Notes under the pieces: model-generated | Databases searched by the model: none | Told to the model about the DNA's origin: nothing | The model's input: the letters and a program-made list of their open reading frames with translations, nothing else | Shown here: positions 39,142-51,676 of the stretch, one piece after another | How positions within the stretch are numbered: position 1 is the first letter of the stretch | How the letters are laid out: the number at the start of each line of letters is the position of its first letter | NCBI GenBank assembly: GCA_949358305.1 | Contig: OX442316.1 | Location: forward strand, 5,146,001 to 5,210,000 | Origin: Strigamia acuminata | Lineage: Eukaryota; Arthropoda; Chilopoda; Geophilomorpha; Linotaeniidae | Reading direction: 5' to 3' | DNA length: 64,000 nt | Position numbers and translations under genes: made by a program

Positions 39142-39681
39142 TTTATAAAGGATTGTAAATATGGCTTCTCCAGTATAGGCACGAAGAACCAGCTCAGGTT
39201 AGTGTTGTAAGTCTCGAGTACGTGACACCGGTGCCTTCCCAGAATAAACTGTTTTGCATCTCCATGGAGACACTTTCTGTTTACAGTAATACCTAATGTG
39301 GATCGATTGAGTCACATAACCCTAAGAAACTGGAAAAGGAGCACGGAACCGCCGTATTTGCGGTGCCAATTGTATTTGGAAAACAAAAATGTGTCTGTCG
39401 CCTTTCTCAAAACGAATTACGTACAATTCCATGGAAGAAGTTTTATTCAGCAAAGCACTGGCAGAATTCACCGACCAGTGTCGACAGTTAAATTTAAAAT
39501 AAGAAATAAGTGAAAAAGAATAAAATTTACAAAAGTCGATAATTTGAGCGTTTTTTGCACATGTGACATTGCGCTGAAATGCGGTGAAGCCAACTTATAA
39601 AAACTATAAATAAAACTAAAACAAAATTTTTTGCAATGAATTAACGCAAAAATTGTTGATAAACTCACTCGATTGAATCAA

Positions 39682-42670
39682 TTAGACAGGAACAGCATCA
39701 CCTTCTGCCTCCTTGTCACCCGTGATGGGTTTTGAATAAAACTCCAAAATGGATAACTCGTTCAAGTGACCTCGGTAAAAAATGATGCTCGGATTTCGTA
39801 TCAACGTGTACGCCACGAACCACCTGTTCAAAGCCACACATTTCCTTTTGTTTAATTTAGCTCCTTCTGGAATAATAAATAGTAAAAAAATACAAATTGG
39901 TTCTACCGGTAATTTGTTTTACCTAATGATTGTAATGAAACACCGTTTGTGAGTTTGGAATAATTCGAAGATACTTTGTGTAATTTGGGACGAGCTTGCG
40001 TCAAATAAGTTACGAACGTCAGAACGACCGGGTTGGACTGTAGAGCCTCCAAGTGCAGTAGGCAAGAGTAGGCTTTGAAACCTGAATGACAATTTTTATT
40101 TAGAATTCACGGATTGTAGGGCATTTGTTTCTTCACGTACCGGAATCGTGATTTTCAAATATTCTAGGAAAAACACTCGTGTCCAAACGAGATACGAGAA
40201 ATGTTCCAATGATTGCGCCTTTTAAGATACGTTTGACGCAGGAAAATATTCCGGTGAATATGTTGTAGAAAAATACAAAATACGACATAATGAAGAATCC
40301 TCGCCTTGAAATAATTAAATTTAAATATTTGTCGGTCATTTTTGTTTTTCGTAGAGGTTTTACCTGTTGTCTAAAGCCATTGTTTTTCCTTTGTCTTCGA
40401 GGAAATAAAATCTTATTAGCAAGTATTGAGTAAGCTGGATGAATATTAAAGCGATGATTATTGGTCTGGTAAAAAAAAAACAATTATTACTTCAAATTTT
40501 CAAATAAAAACTAATTTTGTTTTACCCAACGATTTCCAGAACTTTCAGAACAAAACTCCAGAAAGCAAATTGTATTGGCAGAATTATTATTTCTCCAAGA
40601 ACGAAAAGTATTACATTTAACGCAAACAGTTGAATACTGAAGCCTAATTTCATTTAAAAAAAATTAAATCAGTTAGAGAACATTTAACGATTTCTAACAT
40701 TCACCAGCAACGAGATAAGCAACTTGGTAGCCGCCATATTGGATCGCAGACCGCTTAAAAAGATTATATCATAAATAAACCGGAGCAATTTTTCAAATTC
40801 TTTTCAACTCACCACAACACTGACATTTGAATTATCTGCGGTAATAGTCAGAATCAACTGATTTTGTTTTTGCTTCGAAAGACCCATCACGTTCTTCCTG
40901 TAAGACGTCATCAAACGACAAATACTGAAAATACTTAAAACGTACGCCGTGGTGCCAGCTAGCACGGATACGACTGTAAAAAACAATATGAAAACATCAA
41001 TGTTTTGTCATTTTATGAGTGAATTGGTTTACCTAAGATAATTACGGACTGATTGTACAGAAAATCATAAAGAGAAATGGCGTCAGGATCAATTAAAGTG
41101 GCATTGCCTCCACCTCCGTGGCTGAAGCGTTTTACGATCATGCCAACAACTACAGATATAGCAGTAGAAAATATTAATTAAAAGTGAACAGAAAAATCAA
41201 ATTGTAATTACAATTAGGTATTGACGTCGCCTTTAAAGGTTTAAATTGGTCTAACAGCTGCATTACGTCAACAACATTCTTAATAAATCCATAGAACACC
41301 ATAATGGAAATCTACAAACCAAATTCAATTCAATTCATCCAATATCGGTTCGTTTGTGTACTTACGTGAGTTATTATAAGAAATCCGATGGTGCAACTGA
41401 CTAAAATTGTCAGGGAATAACGAAAACCCGGAATACTTTTATAAATATGTTTTCTAAACAACTCTACAAATTTGTTTCCTTTAGTTTCATCCAAAGATCC
41501 GATTTTCTGCAACATCAAATATCTAAATCCCAAATAAATATATAAATAATTAAAATAAATAAAATAAATTTTCCTGTATTAGGTACCTGTCTTTTGACAA
41601 AAATAGACTTCTGACATATTTGACCTTAACATGTAGAAAAATGTTAAAGAAAAAACGAAATAAACAATTATTTCGCGTTTTTACCTGATTTTTTGGAATG
41701 ATGGATCGTTCAAACACCTCGTTCTTATAATATCGAACAATCCGCTTTATAAACCAATAAGCGAGAAAAATACCAGCTGTCGCCACCACGACTGAACTCA
41801 GTAACAGTTCCTTGATCAAAGCTCTCTAGAAGCCAGAAACAAATTTACAATATATAATTGAATGCAATAAGTTTGGGAAATCTTACGGACGAAAGATCCG
41901 GCGCAGGAATTTCCATGCTGATGTTCAACCCGAGCAATACCACGTGATAGATCAAACCAAACACGCACGCTTGCAAACTGCCCATGTAAATGCAAGCAAA
42001 AAGTGGCAAGAATTGGCAGCCCAGAACACTGACCATAAATAATTTGATAATTACTAGAAATATTTCAACATTAGAAGAATAAAAACAAAATAATTTTATT
42101 CAATATTTACTGTACTTTTAACTGATGCACTTTGACCTTCCGTTTCACTGCCCATTGACTGAAGGCCCTGGATTACGGCGATTGAAGCTAACGCGAAAGC
42201 AGCTACAAACGGTTTTCGGCGTTTCCTTCCTTCCAGAAAATTCGTGGGTCTATTTTGAAGAATAGAAAAATAATATTGTTTTTTTTATTCGTACATGGCT
42301 AAGCCAAAATGGCCCCCACAACAATCCGGGTAGCGCACTTTCCGTTTCGTCATCAGTGTCACAACACAACTAATAAACCTACAAACTGCAATAAACGTTA
42401 TCAGATTTGATTTCTTTTATACAAATATTTCTATTATGGTGTACCACATGTATTGAATCGAACCATAAACTGTGTTTATATAAGCTTTCAAACTTGTCAT
42501 TTTCCTCATACGGGTCGCTTAGATCGTCGTCATAATCCGTATCCGTTCTAAAATTAAATTAAATTAAATTAAACTACTAGTAAAATTAATTTAAAACCTT
42601 ACTCGTTGGCCTGTGTTAATTGTATAAATCGAGACGAAACGAAGAGAACGTTTTTCAAAAAACCATCCAT
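39682..42670 (-). CDS. STRA6-like multi-pass membrane protein, copy C
   Basis: Minus-strand gene, ATG at 42670 (MDGFLKNVLFVSSRFIQL), stop at 39682-39684. Landmarks: a Cys/Arg-rich loop near 42.33 kb, CQFLPLFACIYMGSLQACVFG near 42.0 kb, VKYVRSLFLSKDR near 41.6 kb, IGSLDETKGNKFVELFRKHI and GFRYSLTILVSCTIGFLIIT at 41.35-41.5 kb, FLEDKGKTMALDN then the RGFFIMSYFVFFYNIFTG segment at 40.25-40.4 kb, LVSRLDTSVFPRIFEN, and NRWFVAYTLIRNPSI at the C-terminus. Thirteen bases after the stop a consensus donor starts an apparent 75-bp 3' UTR intron (39594-39668). Copies B and C are the closest pair by eye in the middle exons. Confidence 0.87.
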
Positions 42671-43482
42671 TTTCTGAGATAAAAAAATGTCAAAGCGCCG
42701 TAAGTAAACCTAATCAACTATAGTTAATCTATTGCACCTCCGCTTTGTCGTTCCTGGGAATCTTTCTTGAGTGTATCGGGCACTAATGATAAAGTCAAGC
42801 GACGTCATGCAACAGGGTTGGCCGAAGACAAATTCCCTGGAAACCAAACTTGATTCTGAAAATTAGTTTTTTCCGTTTCCTTCGAATGAAAATGAGAAAC
42901 GCAGCATAAAATTGTCACCCAATGTTGCAATCGACAGGAAAACACACGAATAAAATATGAAAACACTAATTCAATCAAATAATCACCAGTTGTGTTTACA
43001 TCCGACCCAGCATGTGACATAATTACAACCACAGGTCTGTGTTCCCACTGCCTTATATTTCCAAGGCTATTAATGTCATTTCATCTCCACTGCGCCACCT
43101 GTGTGGAATGGACTCGCCTCACCTTTGTAATTCTCAGTTGTTGCTGGGAGATGAAAATATATGATCGTATCGTTTTTCTCAAAAGGAGGAACAATTTACG
43201 GACAATTCCACGCAACAAGTTTATTAAACAACGCGCTGGCACGTGTTAAAAAAAGTAGAGTATTCACATCAGCGTTAACGGGTGATATTGCATGAATAAA
43301 GTATGAAAATCTCTGTACAATTTGAGCATTAGTTAATTAATAACGAGTGTTTTGTTTGCACGATGCAACGGAACAAATTCAGAGGTGTGCGGTGAAGCCA
43401 ACTTCAAACAAACTACGAGATATCGCAAAATCAGCATTTTTTGCACCAAATTAACGCAAAAATTGTGTTTAAACTCACTTAA

Positions 43483-46400
43483 TTAGGCAGGAACATCGAC
43501 TTTAGCCTCCTTGCCATTCTCATTCTCGTTCTCAAACGGTTTTGAATAAACTCCCAAAATGGACAACTCGTTCAAGTGACCTCGGAAAAAAATAATACTT
43601 GGATTTCGTATCATCGTGTACGCCACGAACCACCTGTTCAAGGCGACGTGTTTTCTCTTGTTTAATTTAGGTTCTGCGTGAAATCAAAAAAGAAAAATTA
43701 ACAATCATTCGTCCGAATTAGAATTAAATTAAATCACCTAATAAAAGGCCACTAGTGGGCGCTTTCTTTGTCCGAAGCAAAAACATGACGAATGTCAACA
43801 CGACCGGATTGGACTGCAGCGCTTCCAAATGCAGTAAACACGAATAGTTTTTGAAACCCTTGTCGAGATGTTCGTACAGTCGAGGGTAACTGCTCGCGTC
43901 CAGTCGAGGCACGAGACAGAGTCCTATGAACGCACCAGTGATTATTCGCCTGATACAAGAGATTATCCCGGTGAGGATGTTGTAGAAGAAAACAAAATAC
44001 GACATGATGAAGAATCCTCGCCTGAAATATTCTACATTTCGATTATGCGTGCTAAATATGTGTACAAATAAATACCTGTTGTCTAGGGCCATCGTGCGGC
44101 CTTTATCTTCGAGAAAATAAAATCTTATTAGCAAATATTGAGTTAGCTGTATCAATAGCAAAGCGAGGACGAAAGCGCTGCAAAATCAATTAATTAGTTA
44201 TTTATTTATTTCCGTTGTAATTTCACAGTTTTTACCCAACAATTTCTGCAATTTTCAAAACAAAACTCCAGAAAGCAAATTGTATCGGTAGAAGTATTAC
44301 TTCTCCGATGATGAACAGCAAAAGATTGAATGCAAATAGTTGAATACTAAAACCTAAAAATTTTAAAAATTAAAAAAAAAAAAAATTATTTTATTTTTAT
44401 TTTTGTTTAATTTTTAATTTTTACCTGCAACAAGATATGCAACTTGGTAGCCCCCAAATTGAATCGCAGAACGCTAAAAAAAAAATTAATAAACAAAAAT
44501 TAATAAACAAAAATTTTTATTCTTTATTTTCCGTTCCATTCACCACCAGACTAATATTCGCAACGTTTTGGGAAACGTTTAAGATGAGTTGGTTTTGTTT
44601 TTGCTTTCGTTGTCCCAGCACGTTCTGCCTGTACGACGTCAACAAGCGACAAATGTTGAAGATACTTAAAGCGTACGCCGTGAGACCAGCAACAATAGAT
44701 ACAACTAACAAATACATTGATGAATGAAATGTGTATTTGTATCATTAAATGTGAATGGCCTAATCACCTAAAATAATCACAGACTGATAATACAGAAGCT
44801 CGTAGAGCGATATCTCATCCGCGTCTTTTTTCGTCACAGCTTCCTTGTCCGCTACGGTTGTGCGTGTGAATCGCTTTACGAAGAACCTGACAACTAAAAT
44901 GTCAAAACTATCGATTCTCTGCTTTAAAATTAAATACGGTAATCACAATTCGGTACGGTAGTCTCTTTGAAAATCTTAAAATCCTCCAACAGCTGCAAAA
45001 TTTCAACCATGTTTTGAATAAAATCGTAGAATAACATAATGGATATCTGTAATTTAAAATTTAAATGTTAAAATTTTTAAAAATGTCGCTCGATTGATGC
45101 GTTTACGTGAGTTATTATGAGAAATCCAACAGTGCAGCTCACTAGAATCGTAAGGGAATAGCGGAAACCTTAACATTCAAAGCGTAAATGAAAAATCATG
45201 CAAAATCTCAAATTATTTCGCCATTACCTGGAGTTTTGCGATAAACGTGTTTGCGAAACCAAAGAAAACATTTGCTGCCTGTACCTTCATCAACCAAACA
45301 CCCAGCTTCTTGCAACAATAAATACCTAGCGTAAATTCGCAATTAGAACTCGAAGAAAAGAAAAAAATTAAATAAATTAACAAATTAACCTTTCTTTAGG
45401 CAGAAATAAACTCTTTACGTATTTAACCTACGGAGAGAACAAAAATAAAGTATAAATCATTTTTCACTGACAAGCGCGATTGCTTTTACCTGATCTATGG
45501 GAATATCTTGATCGAAAGATTGGACCTTCCAGTGTCGAAAAATTCGTTTTATAAACCAATAGATGAGAAATGTGCCAGCAAATACCAACACAATCGAATA
45601 GAGTAACAACTCCTTCATAAGGGCTTTCTAACAAGCAGAAATAGAATTGTACATACATTAAACAAAATTTACATTTTTGCCTCGTTTTGTTTACCCTAGT
45701 GAGATTCGGCGCTGGGATTTCATCAATTATAGTTAAGATAAGCAGTACAATGTGATAAATTAATCCAACGATGCAGGATAGATAAGTGCCCATGTAAATA
45801 CACGCAAAGAGTGGCAGAAAATAGCAACCCAGGAAACTCATCATGAGTAATTTTAAAAATACTAAACAAATAAGATTTTCAATTTTTCAATAAATAAAAA
45901 AAATAAAAAAATTTTTCAATAGAAATTACTTTTGATTGATGAACTCAACCCTTTAGCTTCTTCATCCATTGCTCTAAGCGTGTCAATTATGGCCAGTGCA
46001 GCTAGTGCAAATGCGGCTATGTATGGTTTCCGTCGTTTTCTGCCTTCCAAAAAGTTTGCCGGTCTGTTGAATGTCGTAGAAAATATATATTGTAACAAAA
46101 TAATTTTTTTTAAATAGATATTCGTACACAGCTAAGCCAAAATGGCCGCCTAGACAGTTGGGCCAGCGCGCTTTCCTTTTGGTCATAAACATCACAATTG
46201 TTAGTCCGAGTAACTACAAAATAATAATGAATACAAAATATAATTAATGTGTGGATTTATTCGAATATATTTGTTTACCATTTGGGTTGCATAAACCCAT
46301 ATGCTTATTTCATATAAACTAACAAATTTGTCGGCTTCGTAGTGCGCGGTGAAATATTCATCGTCTACGTTTTCATCTTCGTCAGATCCAGTTCTTAAAA

Positions 46401-46521
46401 TCAATTATTCGATTCAATAATTCAATTGATTAAACACAAATAAAAATTACTCGTTTCTGTGCAATAGTTTTAACATTTGCGAACAAACGTAGAGCAAGTC
46501 TTTCAACTCATCGTCGATCAT
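43483..46521 (-). CDS. STRA6-like multi-pass membrane protein, copy D
   Basis: Minus-strand gene at the 5'-most genomic position of the array, ATG at 46521 (MIDDELKDLLYVCSQMLKLL), stop at 43483-43485. Landmarks: LVMFMTKRKARWPNC near 46.17 kb, GRKRRKPYIAAFALAALA near 46.0 kb, GCYFLPLFACIYMGTYLSC near 45.8 kb, SVARHLVASYRQNVLGQRK-type loop near 44.6 kb, FLEDKGRTMALDNR then RGFFIMSYFVFFYNILTG at 43.98-44.1 kb, LVPRLDASSYPRLYEHLDKG, LLHLEALQSNPVVLTFV, and NRWFVAYTMIRNPSI. Its last exon carries a Glu/Asn-rich tail (ENENENGKEAK) absent from the others. A 77-bp apparent 3' UTR intron (43402-43478) begins 4 bases after the stop. Confidence 0.87.
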
Positions 46522-46524
46522 TTT

Positions 46525-48520
46525 CTAGAGACAAAAATATCTATCTAATTAAACAATCTAGTTATATAAAATAAAAAATATTTTTCAAAAATAACTACCA
46601 AACACAAGAGTTGGTGCAAGTCGACAACTTCCTGCGAATACAAGAGGATTCCTAAATAAAAAAAATATAAAAATTATTCCCTGCAACCGGATAAATAAAA
46701 TAAAAAAAATCTATATTATTATTATTATTTTTTTTTAAATAAATAAAAACATTCTGTTTCCCATTCCAATTTGTTACAACTCGCCTCGAACTGATTGTGT
46801 CGTCGAAAATCCCGAAGGAGGAAGATCCAGTGTTGGCTTCCCTGCCGAACTCGTGTGATTGTCAGTTACCTTGACAAAATCCTTGATAAAATCAGGTATT
46901 CGCTACACCCTACAACCTATTCCGATCCAATGGACTCACCACAAGTGCCTCTGCAGTCCGCAAACCTTACGCGCAGTCTGGTGAGTGACTGTACCGTCAC
47001 ATCAATTCTGAAACTAAGTTTGGGAAAATTCATTAATTGACCATTGATTCGCACCGACACAAAAAAAAAGCTTTCACACAAAATTACGATGATGAATCAT
47101 CACCTGCATTTATTCCCAATTGAATAAATAATAAAATAACTGCCCCAGCTTCAATTAATTTTTCATGTACACACAACAGTACCCCACCCACGCAGACTAA
47201 ATAAATCTTTATCTAAATGTCATTAATAAGTAGCCAATCACATTTTACACTTGTTTAGAAACTTTGTGACAAACTGAGTGACTAAATGCACATTTCACTA
47301 ATTTTAATATTTTTATGCCAATTTTTTTAATGAAGAGCTCTTCTCATTCGAGTTTATTGATTTTCATATTTAACGTGGAAATGTCAGATGTGAGGCCGAT
47401 ACACTCATGCGCGGATGAATATCTAATGCGAAATTCATCAGTTTCGATTTCCAAAACTATATTTTTTTTAAAAAAACGCTTCCGAAAGCAAAATCGCTCG
47501 ATGAGTTGCGCCATCTCGTGTCGGAACGAGCAGGCACTAATTCATTTCATAAATGGATAGATGGATGGATCAAGTAATTAGCGGAGATTAGACCAAGATT
47601 AATTACACGAAATCTAACTTTGTCACGGATGAGAAAACTCGCCGCGAACAACAAATTGAAATGCTCGTAAACTCCCTTCGGAAGCGAAGCGAAAAAAGCG
47701 AATTAAGAATGCAAAATTCGGATAATCCGAACGATCGATTGTACGAATAATCCCGAGTGTGGGCTCGAAACGAGCGCAGGAACGCCGAACACCCCCAAGC
47801 CCACCCCCGTCGACCCTATGAAATCAATGAACGTTTCCCGCGATTGCAATTTCGTCCACGAGGTGCATGTCGATCGCCCATATGCGAGTTTGGCGGAACC
47901 CATCTGTTTGCAACATTTCGCACTTAAACCGAAACTCCAGCAAACGGTTAATAGTGTAGCAAAACGGAAAAACGTTTGGGCTACGTAGGGGGTGTTATCG
48001 AAAATGTTGGGGGTCCATGTGCAAACAAATGGAGGTTATTTGGTTGGGGGGGGGGGGAATAATTTACTAGGGGAAAGTACAGTTAGGGGGGGTTATGTAG
48101 TTTACTTGGGGAAGTTTTGATGGGAAGAAATTAAACTCACTTTAGGGGAGAAATTAAGCCAAAATGGGGGTGAAAAATTTGTCCCTAAAAATCAGCTCGC
48201 CTCTGTTTGAGAAACCTGGATTAGAGTATACCGGTATCTCTATTTCCAGCACATGCTTGTATTGTAATAATACCCTATTTGGATATGATTGTTTAAACAA
48301 TATCTTAGTTGCATCTGATTCCACAACAATTCTGTATCCATGGAACCTCCATTTCTTCCTCGCTACTTCTTGTCAACTGATTTAAAGTATAGTAGTGGGA
48401 ACCCGTGCATGCCGCATATGAAATTTGATATTTGTTTGTGTATATATTTATTGTAAACAGTATTGCTTATCTCAAAATATACGTCACCAAAAAATCATTC
48501 AATAAAATAAATTACACAAA
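46525..48520. other. intergenic region, no gene recognised
   Basis: Likely promoter region of STRA6-like copy D. Frames at 46795-47040, 47315-47560 and 48164-48385 have no recognisable domain. A poly-G run of 12-13 bases lies at about 48045-48057 in a G-rich stretch (47.98-48.14 kb). Confidence 0.45.
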
Positions 48521-48529
48521 ACCCTAAAA

Positions 48530-50355
48530 TTACTCGAGTTTTTCTTCCTTCACCCTCGTTTTAAGTTTCTGGGTTTTCGCTGTCTCAATCTCCTTAACAA
48601 TTTCATCAAATTGAACCAATAAATCGTCGCTCGTTAAAGCGAAACTACTTTCGAGCCAACGTTTCTTCATGGCCGTCATCACCATCTGTAAATTACTTCC
48701 TTTTTTAACACCCAGATCCAACAGTTGTTGATTTTTAACAGGAAATTTTGGTATCTAAATTCACATAAAAGAAATCCAACATAAATTATTAGAATTTCTA
48801 TATTTTTTCGATTTCTATACCTCCCACTTTCTAATCTCTGATAATGACTTCATGTCGCCATTGTAACTTAAAAGCTGTTCGATTGATGATCTCAATTTCG
48901 ATTGGTTCTCCTGAGATAGGATTAAAATTTTTTTCAGAGATTGCAGAGGGTCTACAACTACTACGTCATTGCGATGATCAATTATGAAGAGTCCTAATTC
49001 CTTTTCTAATTTGGTAAGTTTCATGCGTTGGGCAAATGCATTCATGTCGTCGCGATCTTTGGTTAGCGACGTTATTATTGTAATGGGATTTAATGGACAT
49101 TCACTCGCTCGTTTCTGTAATGCATGAAATTCGTTTAAATTCAAATCTCCGTGTAAACCTACAATGTAAAACAAATATATAAATTATTTGTTTTAAATGT
49201 TATACGACCAAGACCAGTATAGTTATGAATTAAAAATATACGTCACAACAATACTGGAATTGATAAGACCTGGGAGATTCTTTTTAACTTACCTAAAACT
49301 GGTGCAAAACCAATTTCCAACATTTTATTCAGCAGATCGAATTTAAAATTGCAAGATAGGATTTTCGTCAATTCGGACCACATTTTATTTCCAGAAATTT
49401 CTAATAAATCGATTTAGTTATTTTAAATATACCGATCAAACCAAAAATTCCGTTTAATTACCATTAAGTCCCATTAAATTTTCTTTAACCGCCTGTAAAA
49501 TTTCTGAATCGAGATTCTGTACATCTCGAGCAATTCCAGCGTAATATCTGAAACAAATTCTCAAGTAAAATTCAAAATAATCTCAACAAAAACTCAAAAT
49601 TACCGAAAATATCTCATAATCCTGAAATAATCCTCTTTAATCCTTGCAGCGGGATCACCAACAAACCGAACTCTTCTTTTTTCCACGTCCTCAATACCAT
49701 TGAAATAATCGTAAACAGTTCCATCAAAACCTTTTAAAATAATTCCGGTGCTAATGCTAAACAATCTCTCGATAAATCCATACCGTACCTAAAAACATGG
49801 CGCCGACCGTTAAATCGCGCCTCCGCGCATCCAAAAACCAATCGGTCGTGAAATTAACTCCCGCCGTTACAACATCAGTGCGCAGTGTGGAAACCTAATG
49901 CAAAACATCCAATATAAACAGACATTTTTCACGTGTTTTTTCAAATAAATTATCACCTTAAACGTTTGTTCGTCCACTTTTAGCGATATATTCCCGTGTG
50001 TTTCACCCTTGGTTTTGAGAACGGCAATTTTTTCATTTAATAACATAGTTTTCATCTGGTCGGGTGTGGCGATCGAAGCGAGATCAATCACGGGAGGTTG
50101 TTTTCGCATCAATAAATCGCAAACTGGGTCTCCGACGATTCGTAATTCGTAATTGTTTTTTTCAAAAACGTTAATCAAGGTTTTCATTCCTTGTGAGAAT
50201 ATTTTATGGAATTCTGGCGTGTCTAATTTCTTCGTGACCGCTTGATTTCTCGATTCTGTTGAGAAGTTGAACTGCTTGATTGATGTTTTGTTTTGATACT
50301 TTTTGCACAAATTGGACAGACACGGCCGTAACGTGATGCATGTTTTAAATTTCAT
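48530..50355 (-). CDS. CCA-adding-enzyme-like protein with degenerate active site
   Basis: A class II tRNA nucleotidyltransferase (TRNT1) paralogue, ATG at 50355, stop at 48530-48532, about nine exons. Family landmarks: [14 protein letters not shown] (50110-50150), [33 protein letters not shown] and [13 protein letters not shown] (49797-49895), [21 protein letters not shown] and [14 protein letters not shown] (49620-49760), and the helical C-terminal domain ([15 protein letters not shown]). Residues expected in the active enzyme are altered: GGxVRD reads GDPVCD, the metal-binding DxD reads VID, and the RRDxTxN Asn is Gly. The scaffold is kept but catalysis is doubtful. Its active counterpart may be the gene at 54.6-56.5 kb. 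The N-terminus is basic and could be a mitochondrial presequence. Confidence 0.85.
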
Positions 50356-50395
50356 CGTCGATGTGGCTTGTTTGATTAACTATTCCATCTAGAAA

Positions 50396-50396
50396 A

Positions 50397-50477
<81 letters not shown>
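50396..50477. repeat. TAA microsatellite
   Basis: About 27 TAA units directly upstream (41 bp) of the start codon of the minus-strand CCA-adding-enzyme-like gene. Confidence 0.97.
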
Positions 50478-50480
<3 letters not shown>

Positions 50481-51030
50481 GGAATAAAAATGTGGGATTA
50501 TTTAAAATCATTTACCAGCGAGGTTTAACTTCGTGCATGATGCTGCTGATAGTCTGTAGGAAACTCGCTAGGTGACGCCACCGATCTCGTGTCAGAAACC
50601 TATCTTTTGGCTGACTTGTGAGATTGCGAAATAAATTGAAAGGAAAGCCGGAAAATTAAAGTGAGTTCGTCCAAAGATGTGGTTGTCCGGAAATGAACAA
50701 AGAGAAAAGATGGTTCGGGTTGGTGGCGACAGCGGTGTGATGTATTAATGCCGGAGACGGGACTACCGTCGATAAATCATTGACAAGTGAGTATATTCAA
50801 ATTCAACATACAGTAGTCATCATGGAATTAGCGACAAAAACAAACCGTGCCAACTCGTAATTAAATGTTAAACGAGCTAGAAATAAAAAACTTAATCAGC
50901 CACAAAATTTTCAGATAAGTTTCCTACCTAACATACCAAACTTAATCTGAGGCAAACCAAATCTTTTCTATTTGATGTCCCAATTGTTTATCCTTTATCA
51001 TATCGTTCAAGTCAATGCATTGCTTAGATC

Positions 51031-51190
51031 ATGAACCAAGGATCATGACCAAGGATCCTTGGTTCATGCTTAGATAGATGGCTTCATAAGTGTCTAGGTT
51101 ACTTCATAAGTGTCTAGGTGACTTCACAGGTGTCTAGGTGACTTCACAGATGTCTAGGTGACTTCACAAGTGTATAGGTGACTTCACAGC
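51031..51190. repeat. inverted repeat followed by 20-bp tandem repeats
   Basis: An inverted repeat (ATGAACCAAGGATC ... GATCCTTGGTTCAT, 51031-51068) is followed by about five and a half copies of the 20-bp unit ACTTCACAGGTGTCTAGGTG at 51081-51190. No coding sequence was recognised between 50.48 and 51.67 kb. Confidence 0.85.
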
Positions 51191-51676
51191 CAGCGCTGAA
51201 ACAAATTCCCCCAACCCGATTCATGGCAGGCTGTGCTGTTTTGAATCGAAAAACTTACTCAACCCTTATTTACCCCATAGTACACAGACTACACACGTAT
51301 TTGAAGAAACACACATTTGACTGCATAGACAAGATAAAAAGTATTTATTGAATACGGAATACAAAATTTAAAAATTATTTCTGGATCTTTTATTTAAATA
51401 AAACGGTTTAGTTCAGCAAAATTAAATGCTTTAAACTTAGTGATTACAACCAGAGACCTATACATACTACTGTACTGCGAAATGGCTTTTTCTGTGCAGC
51501 AACAACACTATTTCACTTCGGTTTCTGCTAATAAGGATTTTTAAGTGTTTATGTATAAGCACTAAAAACAAATTTATTTACTTTTGAGCTCATTTATAAT
51601 TCAAATTTCTTTATTTTCAAACAATGAATCAATTAAACCTCTCTTCTTTTAACACAATTCCGTTTTTATATTCAAT

